Positions 51,630 to 64,000 of a stretch of DNA of 64,000 bases are shown one piece after another. Both the position numbers and the translations under genes were made by a program. The notes under the pieces are model-generated. The model saw nothing but the letters and a program-made list of their open reading frames with translations, searched no databases and had not been told where the DNA came from. Origin of the DNA: Leclercia adecarboxylata (GTDB taxonomy: Bacteria; Pseudomonadota; Gammaproteobacteria; Enterobacterales; Enterobacteriaceae); the NCBI RefSeq assembly GCF_006171285.1, contig NZ_CP040889.1:3100001-3164000 (forward strand), in the 5' to 3' direction. Within the stretch, counting starts at the first letter, position 1; the number at the start of each line of letters is the position of its first letter.

Positions 51630-51818
51630 TCATATTTCCTTATTAAATGAAAATGGGTAAGTGAGAAAATTACTCACGGCCCAAGGTTACCATTCTGAAA
51701 TGCAAATAAGACAGGGAAATTTACATTAAGTGGTTTACATGCTCTTTTTTTAACTTGATTAATATTTAATGGTGATTTTTGGTGGGATATTAATTTATTT
51801 TCAATATAAAATAAAAAA
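51630..51818 (-). promoter_or_regulatory. AT-rich upstream region of the GG-leader gene
   Basis: About 190 bases with runs such as ttaatttattttcaatataaaataaaa and a small dyad gtgag-N7-ctcac (51662-51678). The composition fits H-NS-type silencing of an acquired gene (inference). The promoter must lie here, but no single -10/-35 pair stands out. Confidence 0.35.
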
Positions 51819-51850
51819 AACAGCCCGCGACCATAAGGTGGCGGGCTGTT
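51811..51850 (-). terminator. terminator of the cyo operon
   Basis: Stem aacagcccgc/gcgggctgtt with a 12-base loop; on the minus strand it is followed by a run of eight T. It lies 22 bases past the cyoE stop. Confidence 0.85.
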
Positions 51851-51871
51851 GAGTCACTCAGTCTGACGACA

Positions 51872-52759
51872 TCACCAGACGTAAGTCAGTAGATTACCAG
51901 AGTCAGGCACCATAAAATCGACGGACATCATTACCGAGAGGGAAGTGATAGCGACAATCGAGAACACAAACAGTTTGCGCGCCCAGACTTTATCGTCTTC
52001 CACTTTATAACCCCGCAGCGCCATACCGAGCCACCAGACGCTCACCGCGGCAGCAACCACCAGATATTTATATCCAGCGTAACCGCCCAGCGACAGCATC
52101 AGGGTAGCAACCGCAAACGCAATGATGTAGAGCGTGATATGGTTCTTGGCGACTGAGATGCCTTTCACCACCGGCAGAACCGGAATGTTCGCTGCCTGAT
52201 AATCCTTGAAGCGGAAAATCGCAATGGCGTAGGAGTGCGGCATCTGCCACAGGCTAAAGATAGCCAGCAGGATGAGCGCACCGCTGTCGAACTCGTTGGT
52301 GACCGCGCAGTAGCCAATCACCGGCGGCGCAGCGCCGGAGAGAGAACCAATCAGCGTACCGTAGACGGAGTGACGCTTCATATACAGGCTGTAGACGCCC
52401 ACATACACTACGAAACCCATCACCCCCAGCCAGCAGGCCAGAGGGTTGGCGCCGAACCACAGCAGCATAAAGCCAGCAATACCCAGCAAGGTGGCGTACA
52501 CCAGCGAGACGGCAGGGGACATCAGGCCTTTTACCAGCACCCGATTCTTGGTCCTTTCCATCTTCCTGTCGATATCCATGTCGATGTAGTTGTTAAATAC
52601 ACAACCGGACGCAACAACCAGTGACACCCCAATCAGCGTGTAGATAAAGAGGGTGTAGTCGATGCTGCCTTTAGAAGCCAGCAGGAACCCTCCGATCACC
52701 GAAATCAGGTTGCCAAAGATGATGCCTGGTTTTGTTACTTGCAGGTATTGCTTAAACAT
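51872..52759 (-). CDS. cyoE: heme O synthase (protoheme IX farnesyltransferase)
   Basis: 295 residues, UbiA-family membrane prenyltransferase with about nine helices; attaches farnesyl to heme B to make heme O for the bo3 oxidase. The Mg-diphosphate motif [18 protein letters not shown] is near residue 57 and the second Asp-containing loop, [15 protein letters not shown], near residue 180. The ATG at 52759 matches [13 protein letters not shown]; a longer frame to 52804 overlaps cyoD. Its substrate FPP comes from ispA in this window. Confidence 0.96.
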   Translation of the reverse strand: MFKQYLQVTKPGIIFGNLISVIGGFLLASKGSIDYTLFIYTLIGVSLVVASGCVFNNYIDMDIDRKMERTKNRVLVKGLMSPAVSLVYATLLGIAGFMLLWFGANPLACWLGVMGFVVYVGVYSLYMKRHSVYGTLIGSLSGAAPPVIGYCAVTNEFDSGALILLAIFSLWQMPHSYAIAIFRFKDYQAANIPVLPVVKGISVAKNHITLYIIAFAVATLMLSLGGYAGYKYLVVAAAVSVWWLGMALRGYKVEDDKVWARKLFVFSIVAITSLSVMMSVDFMVPDSGNLLTYVW

Positions 52760-52770
52760 ACTCGCCGCTC

Positions 52771-53096
52771 TTAGTGAACCATCATGTTGTAGTTGAGGTT
52801 CCACATAATCCAGATGGATCCGACTACCAGGATTGCGATGATAATCACGGTAAAGATGAATGCTGTCATATTCCAGCCTTCATCAGACTTGGTGTTCATG
52901 TGCAGGAAGCAAACCAGATGCACCAGAATCTGCACTACCGCAGTAACCAGGACAGTGCCCAGGATCGCCGCGTGAGAAGCAGTACCGCTCATCACCATCC
53001 AGAACGGAATGACCGTCAGGATGATCGACAGGATAAAACCTGTCATGTAGGTTTTTACGCTGCCGTGGGAAGCGCCATGATCGTTAGAATGACTCA

Positions 53097-53097
<1 letters not shown>
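52771..53097 (-). CDS. cyoD: cytochrome bo3 oxidase subunit IV
   Basis: 108 residues with three membrane helices (about 17-37, 45-65 and 77-100). Small structural subunit needed for assembly of CuB in subunit I. The N-terminus [14 protein letters not shown] is polar and His-rich. Its ATG overlaps the cyoC stop by one base; 11 bases separate it from cyoE. Confidence 0.95.
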
Positions 53098-56656
<3,559 letters not shown>

Positions 56657-57071
56657 TTAACGACCTCAATTCCACGGGGACCTTGGTGGCGTTTAAAGTG
56701 TGGGGGCATTTTACGGGAAGGTTACATTACTGTAAACATGATTAGGCCTGTGTCAGGAACGTGTTACCGGGTTCTGCCGGATAAGTCACACATGTTGCAA
56801 AATATGACCATTTCCAGATGGGAGTCCCGCCGCACGCGGCTTATAACGAATCCAGCCCTGTCTGGGGGGCAAAAAGGGTAATTGGTATAACCATTGTGAA
56901 AAAGATACAAATAATTAACAATTAATTATCAATAAAAAGACAAACAAAAAACGGAAAATTAATCTTTCGTTTGCTGAATCGGTTAACGAAATTAGTGTTT
57001 ATTACAGCTTCCAATAATTTCCGGAATTCTAAGACGCACAAAACAACAAATATTTTTTTAATCAGACAGAT
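56657..57071 (-). promoter_or_regulatory. cyo promoter region with an ArcA-like box
   Basis: This 415-base gap upstream of cyoA contains no gene. Its far part (56880-57060) is very AT-rich. On the minus strand gttaattatttgta (plus 56906-56919) fits the ArcA box GTTAATTAAATGTT at 11 of 14 positions, and neighbouring taattaattg repeats extend it, consistent with anaerobic repression of cyoABCDE. No individual promoter could be assigned with certainty. Confidence 0.4.
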
Positions 57072-57116
57072 TTATTTGCCGTTATAATTTTGCAGGGTGA
57101 TTACAACGGCAAATAA
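57072..57116 (-). terminator. inverted repeat after ampG
   Basis: Perfect 12-bp arms ttatttgccgtt/aacggcaaataa with a 21-base loop, 12 bases past the ampG stop. The loop is long and no clean T run follows on the minus strand, so termination is likely but not certain. Confidence 0.45.
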
Positions 57117-57127
57117 CGTTTTTTATT

Positions 57128-58603
57128 TTAAGCCGCCTGGGTTTTTCGCATTGCCAGATAGTCGAGCAGCGCCCCGGTCACGATGCCGACCAGCGCCAAC
57201 AACGCACCAACATCAAGCAACAGCAGGGCAAACGGCAGGTCGAGAGCGGTAGTGGCATTGACAATCAGCACGACCAGCCACAGCGCCAGCATCAGACAGC
57301 CCGCCAGCAATACGCGTAAGGCGAAGCGATAGGCCGACGGGTAGAGCGTCCTTTCCATAAAGTGTTCGGTCTGCTGGGTATATTCCAGCGAACGACGGCA
57401 TATTAATAACAGGAGCAGCCCTGGAATAGCCGCAAACACAGAAAACAGATAGAACTCCGCCCAGCCATGCGCTTCAACAAACCAGCCCGCGATAGGGCCG
57501 ACGTAGACCCGACCCACCGCAGAGAGCGCAGAGAGCAGGGCGAACTGCGTGGCAGAGAAGGATTTATTGCACAGGGTCATCAGCAGTGCGACAAAGGCGG
57601 CTGTCCCCATCCCGCCACACAGGTTTTCGAAGAACACCGCCGCCGCCATGCTGAGCATATGCTTATCGGTGATGGAGAGCAGCCAGTAACCTGCGTTGGA
57701 TACTCCCTGAAGAATGCCGAATATCAGCAGGGCGCGGAACAGGCTTAAGCGCTGCATTAGTACGCCGCCGTACAGCGCGCCGATAATCGTGGCAATCAGC
57801 CCCAGGGTTTTGTTCACGACCCCCACCTCGCCGGCATCAAAGCCCACGCCGCGGATCAGGAAGGTCGTTGTCAGACTCATCGCAAACGCATCGCCAAGTT
57901 TATACAACACAATCAGCAGCAGAATGAGCCAGGCGTTGTTGCGGCCAAAGAAGTCGCGCAGCGGTTCAGCGACAGCCTGTTCCAGGGAGCGCGGAACGGG
58001 GATCACATCGCTCGGCTCCGGGGCAAGGAACGTGGCGATCATGCAGGGAATAAGCAGGGCGGCCATCAGCCAGTACATTCCCTGCCAGCCGAGGTATCTG
58101 TCTGCCAGCCACAGAGCCAGTCCGCCCGAGACCAGCATGCCCAGACGGTAGCCGAGCACGCTGATAGCGGCACCGGCTCCACGCTCTTCGGCTGAGAGCA
58201 CGTCCGTTTTCCAGGCATCAAACACGATATCCTGCGATGCGGAACAGAAGGCGATGACCACCGCCAGCGCGGCCATCCAGCGAAGCTGTGACGCCGGTTC
58301 AAGGAAGCCCATGGCGGCAACCGCCAGCAGCAGCATCGCCTGGGTCATCAGCAGCCAGCCACGACGCCTGCCGAGGAAAGGCGGCGTGTAGCGGTCCATC
58401 ATGGGTGACCACAGGAACTTAAACACATAGGCCTGGCCGACCAGAGAGAAAAAGCCGATGGTTTTAAGATCGATATTTTCGACGGTCATCCACGCCTGTA
58501 GCGTGCCGGAGGTCAGGGCAAGAGGTAAACCGGAGGCGAAACCAAGGATCAGCAGGATAGCTGATTTAGGCTGCTGGAAAATACGTAAATATTGACTGGA
58601 CAT
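57128..58603 (-). CDS. ampG: muropeptide permease AmpG
   Basis: 491 residues with about 14 membrane helices, MFS-related. Imports GlcNAc-anhydro-muropeptides for cell-wall recycling; in genera with inducible ampC it also supplies the inducing signal to AmpR. Conserved: YLRIFQQPKSAILLILGFASGLPLALT at residues 5-30, FKFLWSPMMDRYTPPFLGRRRGW near residue 61 and FDAWKTDVLSAEERGAGAA near residue 128. Upstream yajG is 43 bases away on the same strand. Confidence 0.96.
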   Translation of the reverse strand: MSSQYLRIFQQPKSAILLILGFASGLPLALTSGTLQAWMTVENIDLKTIGFFSLVGQAYVFKFLWSPMMDRYTPPFLGRRRGWLLMTQAMLLLAVAAMGFLEPASQLRWMAALAVVIAFCSASQDIVFDAWKTDVLSAEERGAGAAISVLGYRLGMLVSGGLALWLADRYLGWQGMYWLMAALLIPCMIATFLAPEPSDVIPVPRSLEQAVAEPLRDFFGRNNAWLILLLIVLYKLGDAFAMSLTTTFLIRGVGFDAGEVGVVNKTLGLIATIIGALYGGVLMQRLSLFRALLIFGILQGVSNAGYWLLSITDKHMLSMAAAVFFENLCGGMGTAAFVALLMTLCNKSFSATQFALLSALSAVGRVYVGPIAGWFVEAHGWAEFYLFSVFAAIPGLLLLLICRRSLEYTQQTEHFMERTLYPSAYRFALRVLLAGCLMLALWLVVLIVNATTALDLPFALLLLDVGALLALVGIVTGALLDYLAMRKTQAA

Positions 58604-58646
58604 GGGTTAAAACTGACCCGACCGGGAGTCGGGTCAGCGGGCAGAC

Positions 58647-59225
58647 TTAACGTGCGTTCTGCTTGATGAACTCGTGAATGCTGGTGTCCTGCGCCATGTC
58701 GGCGATGGTGTCGGTCAGCACGCTGTTAACCGCGTTAGCAATGTTCTGGTTGGAAGCCTGGAAGGCACCTTCAACGGAGTAGCTTGCACGGTAGTTTTTG
58801 TTCATCTTATTGCCGTTCTTCGCGGTAGCGATGATGGCGATATCGGCTTTGGTGGCGATGTTATAGCGCACGTTGCCCTGAGAGACGTCTGCATACAGGT
58901 TGTTCACGATGATCTGCAGATCGACCGCGCCGCTTGGGCCAATCATATAACCGCGGGAGGTCATCTGCTTCTCAAGCACTTCCTGCAGCAGGAAACGCAG
59001 GTCGCGGGAAGCGGTCAGGGTGACCACCTGGTTGTCGCGGGTGACTTTCGCCAGCGCCTGATCGCGACGCTGATCCGCACCGTTGATGCTCACGGTCACG
59101 CCCATCAGGCTTGGATCCTGCTGCGGCAGAGTGATTTTTGGTGAAACATCAATGGTGGTTGGTGGAGTTGCGCAGCCCGCCAGCATAAACAGGGCGACTA
59201 AAGGGAAAAAGAGTTTTTTTAACAT
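58647..59225 (-). CDS. yajG: YajG lipoprotein
   Basis: 192 residues. Lipobox LAGC with lipidated Cys18; the next residue is Ala, suggesting the outer membrane. The mature part carries VDLQIIVNNLYADVSQGN near residue 101 and a C-terminal helix DTIADMAQDTSIHEFIKQ. Function unknown. The ATG at 59225 matches MLKKLFFPL; an upstream in-frame start at 59279 would spoil the signal peptide. Likely co-transcribed with ampG, as in E. coli. Confidence 0.92.
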   Translation of the reverse strand: MLKKLFFPLVALFMLAGCATPPTTIDVSPKITLPQQDPSLMGVTVSINGADQRRDQALAKVTRDNQVVTLTASRDLRFLLQEVLEKQMTSRGYMIGPSGAVDLQIIVNNLYADVSQGNVRYNIATKADIAIIATAKNGNKMNKNYRASYSVEGAFQASNQNIANAVNSVLTDTIADMAQDTSIHEFIKQNAR

Positions 59226-59529
59226 GTTCAGGCTCTCAAGGAATCGTAAGCATATATAGAAAAAAATTGCCGCCATCATAACATCGCCAACGGCAAGGGG
59301 AAGTGGTCAACGCATGTAAATTCATCGCCTTGTCTGAAAACTGACCACCTGAAACGCTTTTCCGTTATTCTGGCGACAAATCGACGCTTCCCTTATATGA
59401 CTTCATACGGTTGAATGAGAAAATCAGACGAAAGCTAAATTTTTGTTGTCTTGTTGTTATGCAAGCGGTAAAAGCGGCTAACATTTAAAGGGATGGGTGA
59501 CATCTCAGCGTTGTCGGAGGAGTAATTTC
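59226..59529 (+). promoter_or_regulatory. yajG-bolA divergent promoter region
   Basis: A 304-base gap with no gene seen. The stretch CTAACAT (59478-59484), 46 bases before the bolA ATG, resembles the sigma S type -10, in keeping with the stationary-phase control of bolA; the E. coli gearbox promoter is not clearly conserved by eye. A ggagga ribosome site (59516-59521) serves bolA. Confidence 0.35.
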
Positions 59530-59847
59530 ATGATGATACGTGAACAGATTGAAGATAAGTTAAGGGCGGCGTTTGAACCTGTGTTCCTTGAAGTCGTCGA
59601 CGAAAGCTATCGTCATAACGTACCGGCAGGCTCTGAAAGCCACTTTAAGGTGGTGCTGGTCAGCGACCGTTTTGCTGGCGAGCGTTTTCTCAATCGTCAC
59701 CGTATGATTTACGGAACCCTGACGGAGGAGCTCTCGACCACGGTCCACGCGCTGGCGTTACACACATATACGATCAAAGAGTGGAAGGGGTTACAGGATA
59801 CGATTTTCGCGTCGCCGCCGTGCCGGGGAGCTGGGACGATCGCGTAA
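59530..59847 (+). CDS. bolA: BolA transcriptional regulator / Fe-S assembly partner
   Basis: 105 residues, single BolA domain. Signature: [24 protein letters not shown] near residue 19 with the conserved His residues, and [13 protein letters not shown] near residue 54, followed by [13 protein letters not shown]. It affects cell shape and biofilm in stationary phase and partners monothiol glutaredoxin in iron-sulfur trafficking. Two adjacent ATGs (59530, 59533) are possible; the first gives the E. coli length. Confidence 0.95.
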   Translation: MMIREQIEDKLRAAFEPVFLEVVDESYRHNVPAGSESHFKVVLVSDRFAGERFLNRHRMIYGTLTEELSTTVHALALHTYTIKEWKGLQDTIFASPPCRGAGTIA

Positions 59848-59907
59848 TAAATCCTGTTTGCAACAACGGGAACTTTTCCAGTATGTTGCATAAAGAATAC
59901 GTCAAAG

Positions 59908-59930
59908 CGGCCTGCGGGCCGTTTTGTTTT
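59908..59930 (+). terminator. terminator after bolA
   Basis: Stem cggcc/ggccg with loop tgcg, followed by ttttgtttt. A perfect 9-bp inverted repeat ttaaggcta-aaaa-tagccttaa lies further on at 59959-59980, upstream of tig. The rest of the 331-base bolA-tig gap has no visible gene. Confidence 0.65.
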
Positions 59931-60169
59931 GTCCGGGTTTTGGGACGGTGGCGCGATTTTAAGGCTAAAAATAGCCTTAAATTGTGAAAAAAGCCGCAGC
60001 AACATGCGCCAACCGTTCTCGACTCACTAAAGTGATGCCGCTATAATGCCGCGTCTTAATGAATGTCTTCGGGATGATTCTGGCGACAGGGAATGTGAAT
60101 CTGCTACAAGAGAGCATCCCGGTATTGCGAGGCAAATTCAGAGTTGACCGAGCACTGTGATTTTTTTGA

Positions 60170-61477
<1,308 letters not shown>

Positions 61478-61506
61478 TTCTGCCCGCTTCGTTTAAAGTT
61501 TGAGCG

Positions 61507-61540
61507 AAAAACCCGTTGCCGTCTGGCGACGGGTTTTTTT
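61507..61540 (+). terminator. terminator after tig
   Basis: Stem cccgttgcc/ggcgacggg (one T-G pair) with loop gtct, flanked by aaaaa and ttttttt. Strong intrinsic terminator 34 bases after the tig stop. Confidence 0.85.
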
Positions 61541-61613
61541 TATCACAGTTATAAATCACGAAGCGTGATAAAACGCTTTTTCAGTGTTAGCGTTACACCA
61601 AAAGATTGTTATG

Positions 61614-61642
61614 CTTGAAATAGGGCTGAGCCGCCCCCATTA
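61614..61642 (+). promoter_or_regulatory. sigma-32-type heat-shock promoter of clpP
   Basis: -35 CTTGAAA (61614-61620), 13-base spacer, -10 CCCCCATTA (61634-61642). This is the heat-shock consensus and resembles the E. coli clpP promoter. It lies about 95 bases before the clpP ATG. Confidence 0.75.
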
Positions 61643-61737
61643 GTGGGGAAGTAGTATTAAAGAGACTGGCTGATAATCCGTCCGCAAGGTTACAATCAGT
61701 ACAGCAGGTATTTTCATTTTTTATCCAGGAGACGGAA

Positions 61738-62361
61738 ATGTCATACAGTGGCGAACGAGATAACTTTGCACCCCATATGGCGCTGGTGCCAATGGTCATT
61801 GAACAGACCTCTCGCGGTGAACGTTCTTTTGATATCTACTCCCGTCTGCTTAAAGAACGCGTTATCTTCATGACCGGCCAGGTGGAAGACCACATGGCGA
61901 ACCTGATCGTAGCGCAGATGCTGTTTCTGGAAGCGGAAAACCCGGAAAAAGACATTTACCTGTACATCAACTCCCCGGGTGGCGTGATCACCGCCGGGAT
62001 GTCCATTTACGACACCATGCAGTTCATCAAGCCTGATGTGAGCACCATTTGTATGGGCCAGGCAGCATCAATGGGCGCATTCCTGCTGACTGCAGGGGCG
62101 AAGGGCAAGCGTTTCTGCCTGCCGAACTCGCGCGTAATGATTCACCAGCCGCTGGGCGGGTACCAGGGCCAGGCCACAGATATTGAAATTCATGCCCGTG
62201 AAATTCTGAAAGTAAAAGGGCGCATGAATGAACTTATGGCTCACCACACGGGTCAATCACTTGAGCAGATCGAGCGCGATACCGAGCGCGATCGCTTCCT
62301 GTCCGCACCAGAGGCAGTTGAGTACGGCTTAGTCGACTCCATTTTGACCCATCGTAATTGA
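61738..62361 (+). CDS. clpP: ATP-dependent Clp protease proteolytic subunit
   Basis: 207 residues including a short N-terminal propeptide (about 14 residues, before [10 protein letters not shown]). The catalytic triad is Ser111 in GQAASMGA, His136 in MIHQPLGG and Asp185 in DTERDRF. It forms a 14-mer that works with ClpX or ClpA. Ribosome site aggagacgg precedes the ATG. Heat-shock promoter upstream; clpX follows 127 bases later. Confidence 0.98.
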   Translation: MSYSGERDNFAPHMALVPMVIEQTSRGERSFDIYSRLLKERVIFMTGQVEDHMANLIVAQMLFLEAENPEKDIYLYINSPGGVITAGMSIYDTMQFIKPDVSTICMGQAASMGAFLLTAGAKGKRFCLPNSRVMIHQPLGGYQGQATDIEIHAREILKVKGRMNELMAHHTGQSLEQIERDTERDRFLSAPEAVEYGLVDSILTHRN

Positions 62362-62488
62362 TGCCCACGACGCGGGTGTGCCGCTATACTATGGTAGGGC
62401 GGCACTTTGCTTACGAGCAGCTTGCGTCTGAGAATGGCATTTGCGTCGTCATGTGCGGCACAAAGAACTTAAAAAGAGGTTTTGACTC

Positions 62489-63763
62489 ATGACAGATAAA
62501 CGCAAAGATGGATCGGGCAAACTGCTTTATTGCTCTTTTTGCGGCAAAAGCCAGCATGAAGTGCGCAAACTGATTGCCGGGCCATCCGTGTATATCTGCG
62601 ACGAATGTGTCGACTTATGTAACGACATCATCCGCGAAGAGATTAAAGAAGTTGCACCGCACCGCGAGCGCAGCGCGTTACCGACCCCGCACGAGATCCG
62701 TCATCACCTTGACGACTACGTCATCGGTCAGGAACAGGCGAAGAAAGTGCTGGCAGTGGCGGTGTACAATCACTACAAACGTCTGCGTAACGGGGATAAC
62801 AGCAACGGCGTTGAGCTGGGCAAAAGTAACATTTTGCTGATCGGCCCAACCGGTTCCGGTAAAACCCTGCTGGCAGAAACGCTGGCACGCCTGCTGGATG
62901 TTCCTTTCACCATGGCTGATGCCACCACCCTGACCGAAGCCGGTTACGTGGGTGAAGATGTGGAAAACATCATCCAGAAACTGCTGCAGAAGTGTGATTA
63001 CGATGTGCAGAAAGCACAGCGCGGTATCGTGTATATCGATGAGATCGACAAAATCTCACGTAAATCCGATAACCCGTCGATCACCCGTGACGTTTCCGGT
63101 GAAGGTGTGCAGCAGGCATTGCTGAAGCTGATCGAAGGGACGGTTGCCGCTGTTCCACCACAGGGTGGTCGTAAGCATCCTCAGCAGGAGTTCCTGCAGG
63201 TTGATACCTCCAAAATCCTGTTTATCTGTGGCGGCGCGTTTGCCGGTCTGGATAAAGTCATCGCTAACCGTGTTGAAACCGGCTCGGGTATTGGCTTTGG
63301 CGCTACGGTGAAAGCTAAGTCTGAAAAAGCGAAAGAAGGTGAGCTGCTGATGCAGGTTGAGCCAGAAGATCTGATCAAGTTTGGTCTGATCCCTGAGTTC
63401 ATTGGTCGTCTGCCGGTTGTGGCCACGCTGACTGAACTGAGCGAAGATGCGCTGATTCAGATCCTGAAAGAGCCGAAAAACGCCCTGACCAAACAGTACC
63501 AGGCGTTGTTCAATCTGGAAGGCGTTGAGCTGGAATTCCGTGATGAAGCGCTGGATGCGATTGCCAAGAAAGCAATGGCACGTAAAACCGGTGCGCGTGG
63601 CCTGCGTTCTATCGTTGAAGCAGCCCTGCTCGATACCATGTACGACCTTCCTTCAATGGAAGAGGTCGAAAAAGTGGTTATCGATGAGTCCGTCATTGCT
63701 GGCCAAACCAAGCCGCTGCTGATTTACAGCACGCCGGAAGCGCAGCAGGCATCTGGCGAATAA
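62489..63763 (+). CDS. clpX: ATP-dependent Clp protease ATPase subunit ClpX
   Basis: 424 residues: an N-terminal zinc-binding domain with Cys15, Cys18, Cys37 and Cys40, then an AAA+ module. Walker A GPTGSGKT is near residue 119, pore loop GYVGEDVE near 152, Walker B VYIDEIDK near 181, and the ClpP-docking IGF within [10 protein letters not shown] near 268. ClpX unfolds substrates such as RpoS (brought by RssB, which IraP blocks) into ClpP. Confidence 0.98.
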   Translation: MTDKRKDGSGKLLYCSFCGKSQHEVRKLIAGPSVYICDECVDLCNDIIREEIKEVAPHRERSALPTPHEIRHHLDDYVIGQEQAKKVLAVAVYNHYKRLRNGDNSNGVELGKSNILLIGPTGSGKTLLAETLARLLDVPFTMADATTLTEAGYVGEDVENIIQKLLQKCDYDVQKAQRGIVYIDEIDKISRKSDNPSITRDVSGEGVQQALLKLIEGTVAAVPPQGGRKHPQQEFLQVDTSKILFICGGAFAGLDKVIANRVETGSGIGFGATVKAKSEKAKEGELLMQVEPEDLIKFGLIPEFIGRLPVVATLTELSEDALIQILKEPKNALTKQYQALFNLEGVELEFRDEALDAIAKKAMARKTGARGLRSIVEAALLDTMYDLPSMEEVEKVVIDESVIAGQTKPLLIYSTPEAQQASGE

Positions 63764-63947
63764 TTCATCAGATCATACAAGCAGTTAATCAAAAAGGGGG
63801 GATTTAATCCCCCCTTTTATTTTTCCGTAAACATGGCGTTGAATGTGTGGGAAACATCCCCATATACTGGATTACATGTTAATGGTTATGTGAAGCACAG
63901 TCTCATGACCAGCTTACCTGGCGGACACTAAACTAAGAGAGAGCTCT
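63764..63947 (+). promoter_or_regulatory. clpX terminator and heat-shock promoter of lon
   Basis: A palindromic hairpin aaaaggggggatt/aatcccccctttt (63792-63818) followed by attttt ends clpX transcription. Downstream, GTTGAAT (63838-63844) and CCCCATATA (63858-63866), 13 bases apart, form a sigma-32-type promoter like that of E. coli lon. E. coli has a small RNA (SraA) reported between clpX and lon; its presence here cannot be judged by eye. Confidence 0.7.
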
Positions 63948-64000
63948 ATGAATCCTGAGCGTTCTGAACGCATTGAAATCCCCGTATTGCCGTTGCGCGA
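63948..64000 (+). CDS. lon: Lon protease, N-terminal fragment
   Basis: The first 17 codons plus two bases lie in the window; the gene runs off the right edge. The start MNPERSERIEIPVLPLR matches the N-terminus of E. coli Lon, the ATP-dependent protease of damaged and regulatory proteins. The ribosome site aagagagagctct and the heat-shock promoter upstream also match. Confidence 0.95.
   Translation, partial: MNPERSERIEIPVLPLR

Overview
The window is chromosomal DNA from a member of the Enterobacteriaceae. Gene order follows the Escherichia coli K-12 segment from yaiY to lon almost gene for gene, and the proteins look close to their E. coli counterparts. The departures from K-12 fit an Enterobacter-like genus (Enterobacter, Lelliottia, Leclercia or a relative): an extensin-like protein and an MdtG-like transporter between ddlA and iraP, a DUF2339/DUF3999 gene pair and a TsaA-type peroxiredoxin between malZ and acpH, and a VOC/WYL pair where K-12 has yajD. 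The genus is inference from memory of gene content; no database was searched.

Layout. 1-2.5 kb: yaiY (partial), yaiZ, ddlA and an extensin-family protein. 2.6-6.4 kb: MdtG-like exporter, iraP, a collapsed phoA pseudogene that keeps its Pho box and terminator, psiF and dgcC. 6.4-12 kb: proC, yaiI, the aroL-yaiA-aroM shikimate cluster with TyrR/TrpR sites, ppnP, rdgC and mak. 12-18.7 kb: sbcCD (DNA-end nuclease), divergent from phoBR (phosphate sensing). 19-28 kb: brnQ, proY, malZ and the DUF2339/DUF3999 pair. 28-36 kb: tsaA, acpH, then queA-tgt-yajC-secDF (tRNA queuosine and Sec translocon) and the VOC/WYL pair. 36-49.6 kb: tsx, yajI, nrdR-ribD-ribE-nusB-thiL, yajO, xseB-ispA-dxs, thiI, panE-yajL and yajQ. 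49.6-58.6 kb: yajR, a small GG-leader repeat peptide, cyoABCDE (cytochrome bo3) and ampG. 58.6-64 kb: yajG, bolA, tig, clpP, clpX and the start of lon.

Functional groupings. The phosphate theme is phoBR with Pho boxes upstream of phoB and of the phoA relic, plus psiF. Riboflavin, thiamine and isoprenoid biosynthesis cluster at 38-47 kb (ribD, ribE, thiL, dxs, ispA, thiI). Protein export and quality control appear as secDF-yajC and tig-clpPX-lon, with sigma-32-like promoters before clpP and lon.

Most unusual content. (1) At 51.3-51.6 kb an AT-rich island between yajR and cyoE encodes a 110-residue protein with a double-glycine export leader followed by eight 11-residue aromatic repeats; no transporter or immunity gene is seen beside it. 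(2) phoA is reduced to a scar of about 340 bp by a one-base deletion and two large deletions. (3) pgpA, expected directly after thiL, is absent, and thiL ends two residues early next to a REP-type repeat. No tRNA, rRNA, insertion sequence, prophage or CRISPR array was seen.
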